This document shows, piece after piece, positions 23,926 through 37,408 of a DNA stretch of 64,000 nt. The stretch covers positions 25,301,001 through 25,365,000 of the forward strand of contig OX419758.1 in NCBI GenBank assembly GCA_948567375.1. Reading direction: 5' to 3'. This DNA is from Lunularia cruciata (lineage: Eukaryota; Streptophyta; Marchantiopsida; Lunulariales; Lunulariaceae). Every line of letters begins with the position of its first letter. The first letter of the stretch is position 1. The notes beneath the pieces were generated by a model that had not been told where the DNA came from, made no database searches, and worked only from the letters and a program-made list of their open reading frames with translations. Both the position numbers and the translations under genes were made by a program.

Positions 23926-26900
23926 TTACATAAATTAATAAATATAAGCTATTGAATTATCATTATATTGCAACAAATTTATTTCATCTTAGTTGGATCT
24001 ACAACTTATGCACATATATAGAACTCTACTTCAAATGAAAAATGAATGACGATAAGATACATACAAAAGTCATTCTTCCTTCTTCATACATTTACCACAT
24101 AAAGGACAATCAATCTATATACAAAAAAAAACATAATTTTTAATACACTTTGCAAATTTTGACCAGCCATATTTGTCTTCCCCTTGCAAGTTACTCTTAA
24201 CTTCATCCCAAATTTATATGTAATGTTACTCATGAAGTTACTCTTCATTTCACCTCCAAATCTATGACTAGATTCATCTCTAAGTCTTTGCAAACTACTT
24301 TGTTATCCAATGTTCTTATCCAAAAAAATTTTATATATATATATATATAATATTTACTTATTGACCAATCAAATTCTTATGACTTGTTTTCATAAAATAC
24401 AACAATCAACCTCATATTCATGAATTTTAGTATACTTATGAATTGGGGAAAATATATTTCATAGTTGTAAATCACAAGAGGAGCAAAAATTTAGAGATTA
24501 AGAGTAAATGACCTAAATTAAGACCACTTAAAATCAATATTTCATTCTATAATTTTGATTATTATGCCTTTACTAGAATTCATTTGTACATAAAATTAGG
24601 TATATATGTCAAGTCTTACAACTCTTTTCATTTTGATTACTCTTTCTTACCTTGTTTTAGACTCTTTTGACAGGCTACAAGATATAAATAGATGAAATAT
24701 TAATTTTTTCAGATTAACTACACTATACTTGTTTTATAAGATAATACAACTACAAGTATATGATGGTTTTTGATTAAAAATGAAGTATACATAAATGATA
24801 TAAAAGAAAATTTTCTTCTACTTTTTTTATAAGATTGAAAGTATTATGTAAACCAAATATATACCATGAAAACAATAATTCAGCTTAAATTAAATTATCG
24901 TTTATTAAATTTTCAGTATAAAATATAAAATATTATAATTTTTAATTATTTAGCATATTAATACAAGTTAATGATGAATTTTTCTTTTACACACATTTTA
25001 ACAATTATCAAAATATCAATCTAAACAAAGAAAAAAGCACAATCTTCCATTTTGAATTTTTATACACTTTATATAAATAAATGCTCTTGTGCACTCAAAA
25101 TTTGCATCAAACTAGTTCAATTACTTTTAATTTTGTATTCATCTCTATAATAGACTCAACCTTTCATTTATATCACATATAATAAAAGTGAGTTATATGC
25201 TTGCAAAATATATATCGATCCAACCAATTAAGTCCATTATCAACAAGATCAATTAATACTACAATTTGAATAAGTGTAACAATCTACTCTTTGTACACAT
25301 AAGTGTAAATTCAAAAAAGATTATGATGAAAAAGCCATATAAAGCTTTACTTAATGATGTATCTATTATGTCAACATATGAGCTAAGCATAAAATAATTC
25401 AAACAAGAGACGTGAGAAGAATTATGTTCATAAGTTCCAAACATGAATTTTAATCAATAATGGTTTGAAAAGACTAATTTGTTTTAGATTTGAATCTTTA
25501 TCTCTGTAAAACATTATTGAGAAAAAACCATATGCATAAAAATCTCAAGTCATGGTTGATTACAACACAAAATATTGAAGAAGATAACTAGTTTTATTTA
25601 CTCCAAGAAGACTTTAGATAGGGAAAATGCAATTAGAGCAAGTTAGAGCAAATTAAAATTTTATTGTTTTAATTTTGATTATTAAATTATATATTATTGA
25701 TGGAAAACAAAGCATGCAACTTATTTTAATGGTAAATTGGTTTGGAAGAAGTTGGAATAAGTTAACTCCTTGTACTTTGTCTTATAAGCTTTCTTGTAAT
25801 CGTTCGTTTATCTTGATTATACTTACATTGGATATGATTGAACAAATTCTTTTATTTTAATTTAACAAAGATAGCATTTAAAAAATAGAATCCATGTTTG
25901 AATTCCAGTTATTTGTAAAGTAGGAATTGTGATTGCTTCTCCTAACAATAATACCTATGTTATGAACTATTTAAGTGAATAATTTACAACAACAACAACA
26001 TATAGTAAGAATACTTAATCACAAGCTTGTCTAAAACATATAACACCTCAAATATTAATATCACACATTATTCCTAATTATTGTTAATATAAAGCAAATT
26101 AATTCATTAAAACCTCTTTATGTAACTTGGCAACCAAATTATTAGTGACAAATAAATTAGGTCAACCGTTCTCAAACTCTATTTGTCTAACTAACAAAAA
26201 CTAAAAGCATCAAAATGATCAAAAAGGTTAACAATGATCACATAGTTGGATCATATCATTTAAAATTATATGAGTTGCGACCAATCTACAAAGTAACTTA
26301 GGATAAAACAACATTAAGATTGGACAAGCTTGGAATAAATTTCTTACCTTTTTAAAGTATATTCTTGTATTGCCATCTTTTTAGAAGTTGACATTGTAAT
26401 TTATATTCTATAGATACTCCTATAAATGAATTCCATAGATAAGATGACCTTGATGGTAATTTCCCTTCGTTATACGATACCTGGCTAACACAATAGCCAT
26501 TAACATCCCTCACATATTGATGTTAGGTATAAAACAAACAATGCTATTACAATAATCAAGGTTAACTAAGTCCTTGGAACCTCACACACAAGTTTCAAAG
26601 AGGTACTCTAGATATTATATTCAAGTCATCACTAACTATTCTTAATTTCATCTTGAAGTCTTTGCTTAAATTCATCTCCATGTTTGAACCAATAGATGTA
26701 CTAGTCAATATTCTGAACTAAATGAGGGATATAATTTTCGTTTTGACTGAGAAAAATGATAATTAATATACGTACTTAAGAGATAGACAATTGATTTGAT
26801 ATCAATGAAATAAAACTCACAACTCAGCTCATCGGTATCTATTTTTTATGTATGTATGTTGTTAATCAACTTATTGTAAAAGACAATAAGAAAACATACT

Positions 26901-28300
26901 ACATTTAAACTCATTATACAAATTTGACAACTTCATGTTATAGAGAATAATTGCATTTAATGGACAATAATTACTCAACAAAAACGTCCTTTCATATCAA
27001 AATTAAAATCAGACCAATTGTAAACACATTTTGTTCTGATTGTACTAACACATTGCTGATCGTAAGAAAATTATATTTGTTATCACTTTCCAAATTCTCC
27101 ATGAAATTTAAATATTTTCTTTTTATACATCTGCCAGAAACATCAAGTCAGTCATGTGATGCATCAAAATTCAAAATCTATAACCTTATAGTCAATATTT
27201 TAGCTTTTTCACCAAACAATTATATCCTTCAAAGAAAAGAAACAAGCATAAATTTACAAGTTATATTTCAGATTTGAGCTTACTTCCTCGTACAAACCTG
27301 CTTCATGAAACAGCTCGAGTACAACACATAAACTCGACTGAATACAAGATAAATGCATCTTCCAATAATTTCCACTTTGCTTACTCTTGTCTCCTTGCCC
27401 TTTGCTCTTATCGATTTGTAGGAAAATAAAACGCGAGAACAAATTTTTTCAGATAGAAATTCCTCCTTAGGAAAGCTTGAGTACAAAACATATACTGATT
27501 AAGCTACGAAAAATATGAACTTCCAGTAACTTCCATTTTGCTTTCTCTTGTCTCTTGTTCTTGTTCAGTTTTGTATATAAAGTGATTGTTTTCTAAGATA
27601 CTGGAGATCGTTGTCTTTTGAATGAGGTTTTAGATAACTTTTAGACTTCAATAATGTTTAGTGATAAATATAAAACCTAAAATCATGCACAACATCCAAC
27701 CTCCTCTACAAACCTTTAAGAGCTATTCCACATTATCATGTTAGGGATTTCATGGCGAAACCTCTTTGATAATTATTTGAATTGTGACTATGGCAGAATT
27801 TTGTTAGATGGACAGAGCATGTGCCATTAGATGGAACCTTCTCTGCAGCCCATCGAGAGCTTTCTTCTCTTGTATCATCTTAGAGCTTAGAGGTTTCATT
27901 GAGAAATGTCTTCACTAATTAAGTGGAGTGGTTGTGGAAAAAGCTACGTTCATATGGCCGAGCTTCATTGGAAACTTCTCACAAACATACTCAAAAGAGA
28001 AATTTGTAAGGTTTTAGAGGCAAAGTCTAAAGGGATCCAGTATCAAAACTCATTCCAAAGACTTATCACTATTTTAATTTTATAATTATATACTCTCTAA
28101 TTACAAGTAAGTTCATAAATAGTAATTTGAACTTACTAAGTATTTAACATGATAATATAAACAGCTAATAATTGAAAATAACTAGTAAATAAAGAGAACG
28201 ATACCTCAAGACCAGGTTATATCACGATAGTGATAATATAAAGTGTGATTATAACAAGCAGTATCAAGGTGCAGAGGTTCGTAAACAAACACTTAAATAC
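23926..28300. other. AT-rich intergenic region
   Basis: About 4.4 kb of visibly AT-rich DNA with no retroelement signature and no convincing gene. It contains a (TA)n run near 24,330-24,348. Short open stretches occur (25,675-25,860; 26,951-27,277) without recognisable domains. The composition change at both borders is sharp. The last kilobase approaches the helicase promoter. Confidence 0.5.
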
Positions 28301-28368
28301 AGGAAAGCACTTAAATAACACTCTTAACGGAGCTAGAGTAAAGGACTCGTCCTTCTTTGCGGCCGTCA

Positions 28369-28376
28369 TTAGGGTT
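28369..28376 (-). promoter_or_regulatory. Telo-box motif 1 upstream of helicase gene
   Basis: TTAGGGTT, i.e. AACCCTAA on the minus strand. In plants the telo-box AAACCCTAA is enriched in promoters and 5' leaders of ribosomal-protein and ribosome-biogenesis genes. It lies about 190 bp before the start codon. Function is inferred from motif and gene class. Confidence 0.5.
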
Positions 28377-28423
28377 CTCAGTGCACTCGGTACGGTGAGC
28401 CTCAGTTCAGGCTTTTGAATACA

Positions 28424-28431
28424 TTAGGGTT
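28424..28431 (-). promoter_or_regulatory. Telo-box motif 2 upstream of helicase gene
   Basis: A second TTAGGGTT, 55 bp downstream of the first and in a similar context (cattagggttc). Two copies in 63 bp within the presumed promoter or 5' leader make chance less likely. Confidence 0.5.
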
Positions 28432-28566
28432 CAGGGATTTAGTTCATATCTAACCGACCGCACAAGCAGCAGTTCAGAATTCCTTTCCCTTTCGTTATCG
28501 ATAGTTGGGAATTTTTGCGGTTTGTGATTCTCCCTAGCGAGAGCCTTCATCCCTGATTTGGTAGAC

Positions 28567-31500
28567 ATGGTTCCGAATGTTTTATTCACGGGATTGCGCT
28601 TTGACCGAAATAAGTTTTCAGCTGAAGTTCAGCGCTTTAAGGTGTGTGGATTAATAGTTTTAGTAGCATTGAATTCATGATGTTGATTTTTCGTAGAACG
28701 TACAGTAGTGTTCGCGGATTGTTTCCTTTAGTATCGACGTTTGCTCATGATGCACTTGGTCGCTGGTCTGATTTCGTCGTGTTGGTGTTGATTGTTCAGA
28801 GAAAACCGGAAGAAAGTATTGAGGAAGATGTTGAACAGCATCATGGAGCGGAGAATAGTGGTTTTGAAACTCCCATTTCTGACTCGAAGAGTTCGAGCAA
28901 GAGGGGCTCCAAGAAGCGTAAGGGAGTAGTCAGTACCGATGCAGCTTCTGCATTCAACATTTTTAGGCCTCCAGGATCACTTGTGTCTGCCGAAGCTTCC
29001 GTTTCTGGTCAAAAGGAGCCCGAGAAAGACAATAGCAGCGGGAGATTAGCTGAGGCGATCAGCGTCTTGAGGAAGAGATGTCGACTTCACGTGTCTGGTC
29101 TAAACGTGCCTCCTCCTCTTACCAGTTTTGACGACCTGAAATCACAGTATCCATTCAGACGCTACGCAGATTGTGTGAATGATTCTTTTGACACCGATCT
29201 TTATTTCAAGCACCTTCCATTCGTGTCCCGTGTTCACCCCCTTAACGACGTAACTTCAGTATTTGGGGCGAAGGTTTGACCTTGACATAGACACTGCTAC
29301 CGATGTAAAGGATATCTACGCCGAAATATCGCAGCCTCAGGATACACTCAACCTACACCTATTCAGCGCCAGGCCATCCCAATACTGCTTGCTGTAAGTG
29401 TTAGCGGTTTATTCATCATCAAAGTTGACGTTTAGAACTTCTGTTTCTTCATCTCACAGCTTCAGATGGTTCACTTTGTAAGAATTCTAAACACTTTTAG
29501 CACGTCTCGCCTCTTGCAGCGTCGAGAATGCCTAGCATGCGCGCAAACGGGTTCTGGAAAAACTCTAGCATTTATGCTGCCCACACTCATGAACCTCAAG
29601 GTGCACAATCTATATCCTTCATCTCCACTCCCATATCTTTCCGATGGATCAGAGATAGACCATTGCGTTTTTAGCGGGTAATTGGTACACAACATATTAC
29701 TTGTTGGGGATCTTCTTAATGAAAAACTTCATGTACAGGGACCGAGCCCGGACGGAGTCCGGGTAGTAGTTCTTTGCCCTATCAGAGAGCTTGCCACTCA
29801 AACTGCACGGGAGTTCCGAAGGATAGCGAAAGGGAAAAAGATGCGGATTCGCTCTTTGACTCGTTCTATGTGTCTGGATCCAGAGATAGGGCAACTGCCA
29901 GTCGATGTCCTCGTGTCTACTCCATTGAGGCTCGAGAGGCTGTTGAAGAAGAAAAAGTTAGACTTGAGCAAGTAAGGTGCCTTCTGTCTCATCCTCATTG
30001 CCTTTGGATTCAACGCTTAACGATGGTCCGCACATTGCAGGGATGATTATCTCAAATTATGTCTGGACTTCTCAAGGACTACGGTCTCATGTCGACAATT
30101 AGATCAACTACTGAGCAATGTGCCAGCCGTCGAACTCACGCTGGTTTGAGATTTCGCAGCGGTGAAACTACTGACATTTTTTTTCCGCAGGGTCGAATAC
30201 CTTGTGATGGATGAGGCAGACAAGCTTTTCGAAATGGGATTCGTTAAGCAGATAGATTCCGTTGTAGAAGCCTGTTCATACCCGAATGTGGTCCGGGCTC
30301 TTTTCAGCGCCACGTTACCCGACAGCGTCGAGGAGCTCGCACGGACAATCATGGTTGATCCCATACGAATCACAGTTGGCGAAAAGTAAGTATTGCTGGA
30401 ATTACTCTGATAGAGACTCGGGACGAAGATGTCGAGTTCCTACGCACCTTAACCAGCACTATGGCAGTGTACCCCCATTGTGTCTATCAGCGGATGTCTT
30501 AGCGGACTGATGTTGGTTACTCTGCGGTGTAGGGTAGGCCGTGCCTGTGTGTTAAATAAGGATGCAATAACGATGTGTCATGCTTACCAACCCGGGGCTT
30601 TTCATAGCCTCGGTGTCAAATAGGTCGACCGACAGCTCTAGCTGGATTTACCATCTGAATCTCTTCTATGATCCGATTGAAACTCGCAGAGCAGGGAGAT
30701 AGTTGTAGTGCAGCGCCTTGACAAGGCTGCACGTAAGTAGTCTATTCGTTGAAATTTGAATGACTGAATAGACTCCCCTCGTGAATGAAGTGAACCTGGA
30801 TTGAACATCTTATTTTGCAGCGAATGAGAGCGCGGGTAATGGGCATGTCTGACATTCTAGACGCTATTGTTAATGTGTATGTCACTCATGTAACTCTGGA
30901 AAATTTCTACCCGCAGAAATTCCGCAGCGACTACTGTCGCTCAGAGGTTGGTTTATGTGGGCAGTGAGGACGGGAAGCTCCTTGCCCTTAAACAACTCTT
31001 CAAAGAGGTATTGCACTCTTCACCGTCGCCTTTCAACGATAGTTTCTGGCAGCATAGTCTTAATGATGACACATGTGGAGACGGGCGGTCTGAAATGATG
31101 CCATGTTGATTGTCTCTTTTCCGCCTGTTTAGGCCCTGAAAGATTTGCTGCCTAGGGTGTTGGCTGTGACAAGTTAACCTGCTGAGAGCGATAATCACGA
31201 AATATTCGTACCTGAACCGCTAAGTCTTGTCGCTCATGTAGGTGCAAGAAGTTGAAAAGCACTTTGTCCCAACCGTCCACTCCTTATTCATCTTCTTGTC
31301 TAATCTGTTCTAGAGTTCCCTCGATCCAATGTAACTGGATCGAGGGGAATCTAATGGAAGAATCCTATGCACACTACGAGTGTAACTGATAAGGCCTTGG
31401 TTGGCGAAAGTTTTAATGCGCGTATTGACTTTTACGGTAGTGAAAGGAGTTCATCTTAAACAAAGATAGACACTTCCATTCGGGAGATCGCTGAGTGCAG

Positions 31501-32140
31501 AGAATTATCGGAATCTTCTCCCCTAACTGAGAGCATGGTGCGGAAAAGTAACTCCTATGAACGGATGCATTAGGCTTACACGAGAGTCATTCCGTTTAGC
31601 CAGTCCGTTAATTCTCATTTGCGATGCGTGTGCACTTGCTCGCGTTCTCTGTTTACTGTGTAGAGCTTAAGACCTCCAGTATTACTCTTTGTGGAGACGA
31701 AGGAGAAAGCCAAGGAGTTGCACCGGGACCTTGCCATAAATGGAGTCGGTGTAGACAGTATTCATGCCGGTCGTTCACAATTTCAGCGGGATGCTGCCGT
31801 CGAAAAATTCCGGGGGGGCAAAACATGGGTTTTGATCGCCACAGACCTAATGGCAAGGGGAATGGACTTCAAAGGCGTCAACTGTGTTATTAATTATGAT
31901 TTTCCTAAAACGATTGCAACGTACATTCACCGAATTGGGAGAACCGGGAGAGCTGGGAGAAGCGGAGAGGCCATCACATTCCACACAGACAAAGATCGTA
32001 ACCTTATCCGGTCTATTGCTAATGTTATCAAGCTCTCAGGAGGGGATGTTCCAGAGTGGATGCTCAATTTGCCGAAGAATATGAGGCGAAACTATAACCA
32101 CAGACCTACATCAAGAACAGATGCGGAAGTTGAGGGATAG
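28567..32140 (+). CDS. RH57: DEAD-box ATP-dependent RNA helicase, ROK1/DDX52/RH57 type
   Basis: An ATP-dependent RNA helicase; the family (yeast Rok1, human DDX52, plant RH57) acts in the nucleolus on 18S rRNA maturation. I infer eight exons: 28,567-28,641; 28,800-29,160; 29,311-29,393; 29,520-29,600; 29,739-29,971; 30,191-30,385; 30,917-31,007; 31,664-32,140. Phases agree, giving 531 residues, close to plant RH57. Motifs in order: FDDLK before the Q-motif region (TQPTPIQ), AQTGSGKT (181-188), [17 protein letters not shown] (285-288), SAT (317-319), [10 protein letters not shown] (432-441), HRIGRTGR (462-469). The N-terminus ([14 protein letters not shown]) supports the chosen ATG, followed by a Lys/Ser-rich linker. 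The exon 2-3 junction is unsure: the best protein fit needs a GC-AG intron. Other introns are GT-AG. No stops inside exons, so it looks functional. Confidence 0.93.
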
Positions 32141-34300
32141 ATCATCTGTCATAGGTTGTCGTTATGTTTTATTGAGTAACGAGAAAGAGGACTTAAGCAT
32201 CATTTAGAAACAGCCTTCGTCGTCGACGAAATATCATGGTCAGACTCAACGTGACTTGCCGAGATGATATGAGCTGAAGTTCATTCCCGTTTTGATGTTT
32301 TACGTCCCAGGTTAATACAGTAGAACGTGCATATATACACGTAACTCGCCCTTATACTCGTATCCATCTTGACTCCTGAAAGTGCTATATATATACTGAA
32401 TACCACTATTTGGGATTATTTTCTGACTTTCATCGTATGCTTGTGGACATTTCTGTAAATGCACATTTAGCGAAGTTCCCGTCTACTAAATGTGCAAGTG
32501 CCTATACCCCTTGTGACAACAGACATGTTGAGAGTCTAAGTTGTAGATACTTGCCTCATGCTGCGTATTCTTCTTGTGATTTGATGACATATTATTTGTT
32601 AGTGCTTACACTGCGTGCTCTGCCAATACCGCTCCTGTAATGCCTGGCTGGCGTTGCCTGTCCTCGTGTGTGTAGATAAATCTATGGTGCATTGACGAAC
32701 TCTTGTTGTAACTCTAATTGGTGATGTCTGGAAAGAGTTTTAGTTAGGGAACCCGCAGAGGCGAACAAGGAGGATAAGAAGACTCTCGAGCTGTACCAGG
32801 ATAAAATTTAAATGGTAAAATGTGGCCCTGTCCAGATAGCATCGGAATGAGAAAACAATCCTACTGCATTTACATTTAGTACGTCATGAAAGTTGACACG
32901 ACGAGCCAAAGAGATTGAATGAAACCACTGGACCAACATTTGGCATGATTATTTGCTATGATTATCCTTGAAAAACATCTCCTGGCATGAGTATTTCACT
33001 ATGAATTATACCAATAGAGCAATGGAAACTGGTAAATTACTTTAGAAGCTACTAGACTTATTTTAGAACCGGGGAAGGCTCTCTGAACCATCCCCATCCA
33101 GTACCTCCATAACGCCTGATGGTATGTAAATCTCTAATATGTAACCTCTGGTAAGTTTGGTGAATCATCCCCGTCCAGTTCCCAGTTCAAGAGATAAATG
33201 ATATAATACCCGAAGGGAAAAGAAAAGAAAAAGAGTAGTAGCCACAAATGAAAATTCAGAGCGTATGACCTTGCGTTCCCAAAAGGCCAAAACGAAGACA
33301 ATAAAACAGAACCACTAGAGTGACCAGACTGTACGCAAGAGGGAACTGGTTGTCTCCATCTAAGAGATACAGAAGAAAGTAACTTAGTGTTGAAGTGTGC
33401 GATAGAAGGACGCCAAGAGAATATCTGGTAAGTGGGAAGGGAGGATCTTAACCATGGTGGGTGTATTTATTGTTATTGTTAAGGTTCGTCTAGTCTACGT
33501 ACGTAGACCCAAGGCCTGAGGGTAAAAACTTGACTTAAAATTCATTGGTGCATTGAGGATGTGAGTATTGTTGGAAAGAAAACCAATGCACCCGCCCCCG
33601 CAGTAGTAGGGTGCGAATATGACTAGAGAGATAGGCCCTTCTCCTCTAAAAGAACATTGTACTATTTCTTTCTTAAAGAAACTATCCAAATAGTGTTTAA
33701 AATGTTTAAAAATCTCACTGCCAAAGAGACAAAATGTCATATCATAACATTCTTATCTTGCAAGTCTTACGCTGCTATTGGTCCATTGGAGCATATCATA
33801 CGAAACATAATATGCTATAATGAACCAATACAAAGACTGAAGAGAAAGACTACTAACGGAGATGCGTTCTAAGAGCCATTACGTTTGCTAGGTGCTTGAA
33901 GAAGTTAAGGACCAACATCATTCAGAACAGAATAGTGTAGACCATACAAGTAAAGAGCAGTTTCTACGAAATTTGTTCACTAGGGTTTCAAATTTTGATT
34001 CTACGGGTTTTTCTGGATTTTGGTGAGTACCATATATTCTTTTAAAAGAACCCCGAAAACGAATAGCGTTCATTCATAAAAAATTTAGTAAAAATTTAAA
34101 GTAAAATTTAGCAAATTTAGATGTCACATTTTTCATTTTTCATACAATTTTACATGACCATGGACATTTTCCTATAAAACTCAAATAGCCCATCATGCTA
34201 GCCATAAAACTTTTAAGATTTACCCGTAATAGAGTTTTACTGCTGTTCATGGTATTTGTAAGTTGAATATTGAAACCCCTATTGTATTGTATAAACCCCT
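32141..34300. other. Intergenic, downstream of helicase gene
   Basis: It contains the helicase 3' untranslated region in its first few hundred bases. No further gene is seen. A short palindrome (tctacgtacgtaga) lies near 33,496-33,509. Confidence 0.4.
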
Positions 34301-36994
34301 CATCTCTGAGCTATGACAAAAAGTGAAGAGAAATAGCATATATAAATAGTACCCCAAAGAAAAGAGAAAGGGAGCAAAGATTGTATGGCCAAGCAAAAGG
34401 CACCTTGGGATAGGGCATAAAGTAGTACCCTAGGGGAAAAATAAAGCTGACAACAAGCCCTAAAGAAACCAAAGAGAGTGGAGCTACTCTTGGACGGTGT
34501 GGCACAAGTCTTCCAACGGTATATCAAGTAAGTGTGGAGAGAGGACCTTAGTTGTGCTAGGTGTGTCTAATGTCCCTGCTCGTTGATGAAAACCCAAAGC
34601 TTGAGCGCATTGCAAAGTGATTGAAATGTGCCATAGGTAATCAGGTGTGAGCATGGTTGGAGAGGTGGCTAATGTGCATCTCCTTTGCAAAGAACCTTGT
34701 GCTGCATCAATAAGAAGTCCATCAAAATGGTGTTGTCAATGCACAAAAACCTCAATCGCTAGGGAGACAAAGGTATTAGAGGAAAGCTGGGGTGCATAGT
34801 GGTCCTTCCTTACTCCTTGATGCAATGGTTGCCACTACTCCTGCATGTATGCCTCCCCATGCCAATGACTCCGCTTGTAGAGGATTTACCATCACCACAT
34901 CATGCAAGAGGCAATGACCATCTACGAAAGAACAATACCCGTTCACACCCAACAGATAGGTGGTCCTGGTAGATCCAACCATTGCTCAATTTGAATATAG
35001 GCATGCGTAGCTCATAAGATCTGAGCTATGGTATCACAAATTGCATCATGGACTCTAATTGGCTCCAACTTATTGCACCATGTAAAAATTGTATCAAATG
35101 CATGTTGTATGGGAAATCACATGCTCACTAGGCCAAAAGGCCTAAAAGAGTTGGATGTGTGAGGGCCAATCTCAATCATAGTATTTTGGTAAACTCCTTA
35201 GAAGAAAAATAGAAGTCATCAATCAAGGGTGAACCTTAAAGCCAAGCTCTAGAGCCGAGCTTTGTCCAGTAGAGACGCATCAAGGATGCTAGTAAGCGTA
35301 TAAGTGTGCATACGCTCATTGAGATCCATATAGAGCTTCCTAGAGTCTAGGATGATAAAGTCAATAAACTCAAGGAGTGATGAATGTGCAAGGCCTAGCA
35401 ATAAGTCACAAGCCGATCAAAGATATATCTAAAAGTCATAAGTACTTGAATCCACTACCATGATAGGTCTCAATAAGAATGGACGGCTTTGATGTAAGAA
35501 CCTATCGGCTAAATGAGGAGACATTAAAGCCCAAGTACCCATATATGCTACTAGTGATGTGGCCTCTTGCCTATGAAGCTACATCCGCCCATGACTATGG
35601 GAGAGCTAACATCACTTTTTTGATAGCTATGGGAGCATGCATAGCAAAAACTATGGTGGATAATATGGTGGAGAAACTATGGTGGATAATACTATCACAT
35701 ATCTACAAATGTGGTAATAGTGCATCTATAGGCAAGAAAGTCCATGCTAAATCTAAGGCCCAAGGAAGGTAACACCAAGTAAGAGTGGAATAGGCAACTT
35801 GGTATTCCCCAACCTAAGGAGGAAGTCAGCATGGGCTATACAGCATATACTAAGGTGTTTAATATGAACAAACTACAAAAATCTTCCTATTCCAAAGGGG
35901 AGCCCAAAACCTGCAAACCAACTATGGGGAATTGGAATCCTAGTGGGAAGTTTGAGGGAGTGAGGACCATGGGGGAGCTCTAGACCTTGCATTTGTGAGT
36001 ATGGACTCACAAACCCAAGGCCTCTAAGCTGACTATGAAAGTGGACACCGCTCCAATGATATCTTCCAAAGGGCATAGTATGAATGTCATCCGAGATGGA
36101 TAGGAAAAGACAAGATAGAAAAGCTATTGCAACCTATCATAAAGCCGTGTAATACACTTTGAAAATGAGAGGCCTCCCTAGGGGATCCTTTTATTGTGTG
36201 CCCTTGGCTGATGTCAATTGTGAGAACTTTCCTATGGCAAAATTGTGGGTATACAATAGAGGTGTCTCAATCTCATAGGAAGCACATACAAATGGGATTA
36301 AGGAGCGGATCTATTCTATAGCAGAGCAAAGTATATAGAACAATGTTGGAAAAGAGATGGTATTGAAGGCATCAACTTAGATCACTAGCCAATGTGGGTG
36401 AACGTCCAAGGATCCTCAAATGCCTGGAATAATTATCTCGCAACTCCTTGGAGTACCCATGGCAAACTGATGAGGAGACAAAAAGGAAGAGAAAGAATAT
36501 CATAGTTGTAAGCAAATAGTGCAAGAGACCAATCACAAAAGCACATCCCCAATAGGAATGGAATTCATACATGAGGTCTCCTTGGCAAGAGCAAGGAGAC
36601 AAGAAGCTCAAAAAAAAGAGTTGCTCCAATGGGCACATGACTAGAGGCAAAGAAAAGAGAAGAAGAAACATTGAATTTGGAGCATATGGGATGAGACAAT
36701 CCTATAGGTGCTCAAAAATTAATCCAAATGGCCCATATGCTAAGAAGCATGGAGAGTGGAGTAGAGCATGGGCAAAGTAAGACTACATCAACCATAACTC
36801 CTCATCTAGTTGATAATCATGGAGGAATGAAGGAAGTTCCTTATTGGTAGGTGAGAATGCTTGTGTTGCTTGCCTCTACTTCCTTCCCTGACCTAACATC
36901 AAGGAGCACCTGAGGGAATGATACTCTAGGGATAAGGTATGGAGCTATGAAGACTCTACAATCCCTATGGCTACGGCTTAGGCTAGAATGGTGT
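34300..36994. repeat. Unclassified interspersed repeat, one part shared with 60,340-60,760
   Basis: 35,470-35,770 matches the reverse complement of about 60,340-60,760 (shared: aagaacctatcggctaaa/gtaagagcctatctgctaaa, gtggcctc..gcctatgaa, cccatgactatggg, gcaagaaagtccatgc). The sequence is decayed, with no recognisable protein domain on either strand. It is probably an older transposon into which the chromovirus at 36,995 inserted. Confidence 0.5.
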
Positions 36995-37395
36995 TGTAAC
37001 AATATGGAGTTTAGCAATGAAGTTAGTTAGGGCTAACAAAGTAGCAAATATGACAAATTAGCCTAGAATATTCTAGAAGAATCTAGGAAGCTTCTTGGGT
37101 AACTTGTCAGCTAGCTTAGCTTGCACCCTAAGTAAGTAGCTTCTAGAAGCTCTCAACTAGTTTAGCTTGCAAGCCAAGTAGGCGGGTTCTCGAAGGAAGC
37201 TTTTTGATTAACTTGGCTTGCACTCCAAGACAATGGCTCAAGGAAGCTTTTTGAGAAGCTTCTCAAGAGCCTTATATGCTCCTTACAAATACCAAAGCCG
37301 AAGCTAATGCTAGGCATTTGGAGTTTCCCTCATTCAAGTGTCCCAATGTGATCTTCCATTCTCTTATTTCTCTCCTCGGTCTTGGGTCTTTTACA
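36995..37395 (+). repeat. 5' LTR, 400-460 bp family
   Basis: The 401 bp copy runs from TGTAACAATATGGAG to GGGTCTTTTACA. Internal 'aagcttcttg' and 'aagccaagtaggcgg' blocks match 9101-9524 and 62,236-62,658. It is followed by TTGGTATCATAG. Confidence 0.85.
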
Positions 37396-37396
37396 T

Positions 37397-37408
37397 TGGT
37401 ATCATAGT
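37397..37408 (+). other. Primer binding site (tRNA-iMet type)
   Basis: TGGTATCATAGT lies two bases after the LTR end, a one-to-two mismatch form of the common plant TGGTATCAGAGC. Confidence 0.7.

Noticed and set aside
28644-28799. Upstream extension of helicase exon 2 as an alternative N-terminus
   Set aside because: It reads through intron 1. The family-type N-terminus is in the short exon at 28,567-28,641, and the splice at 28,800 keeps the frame.
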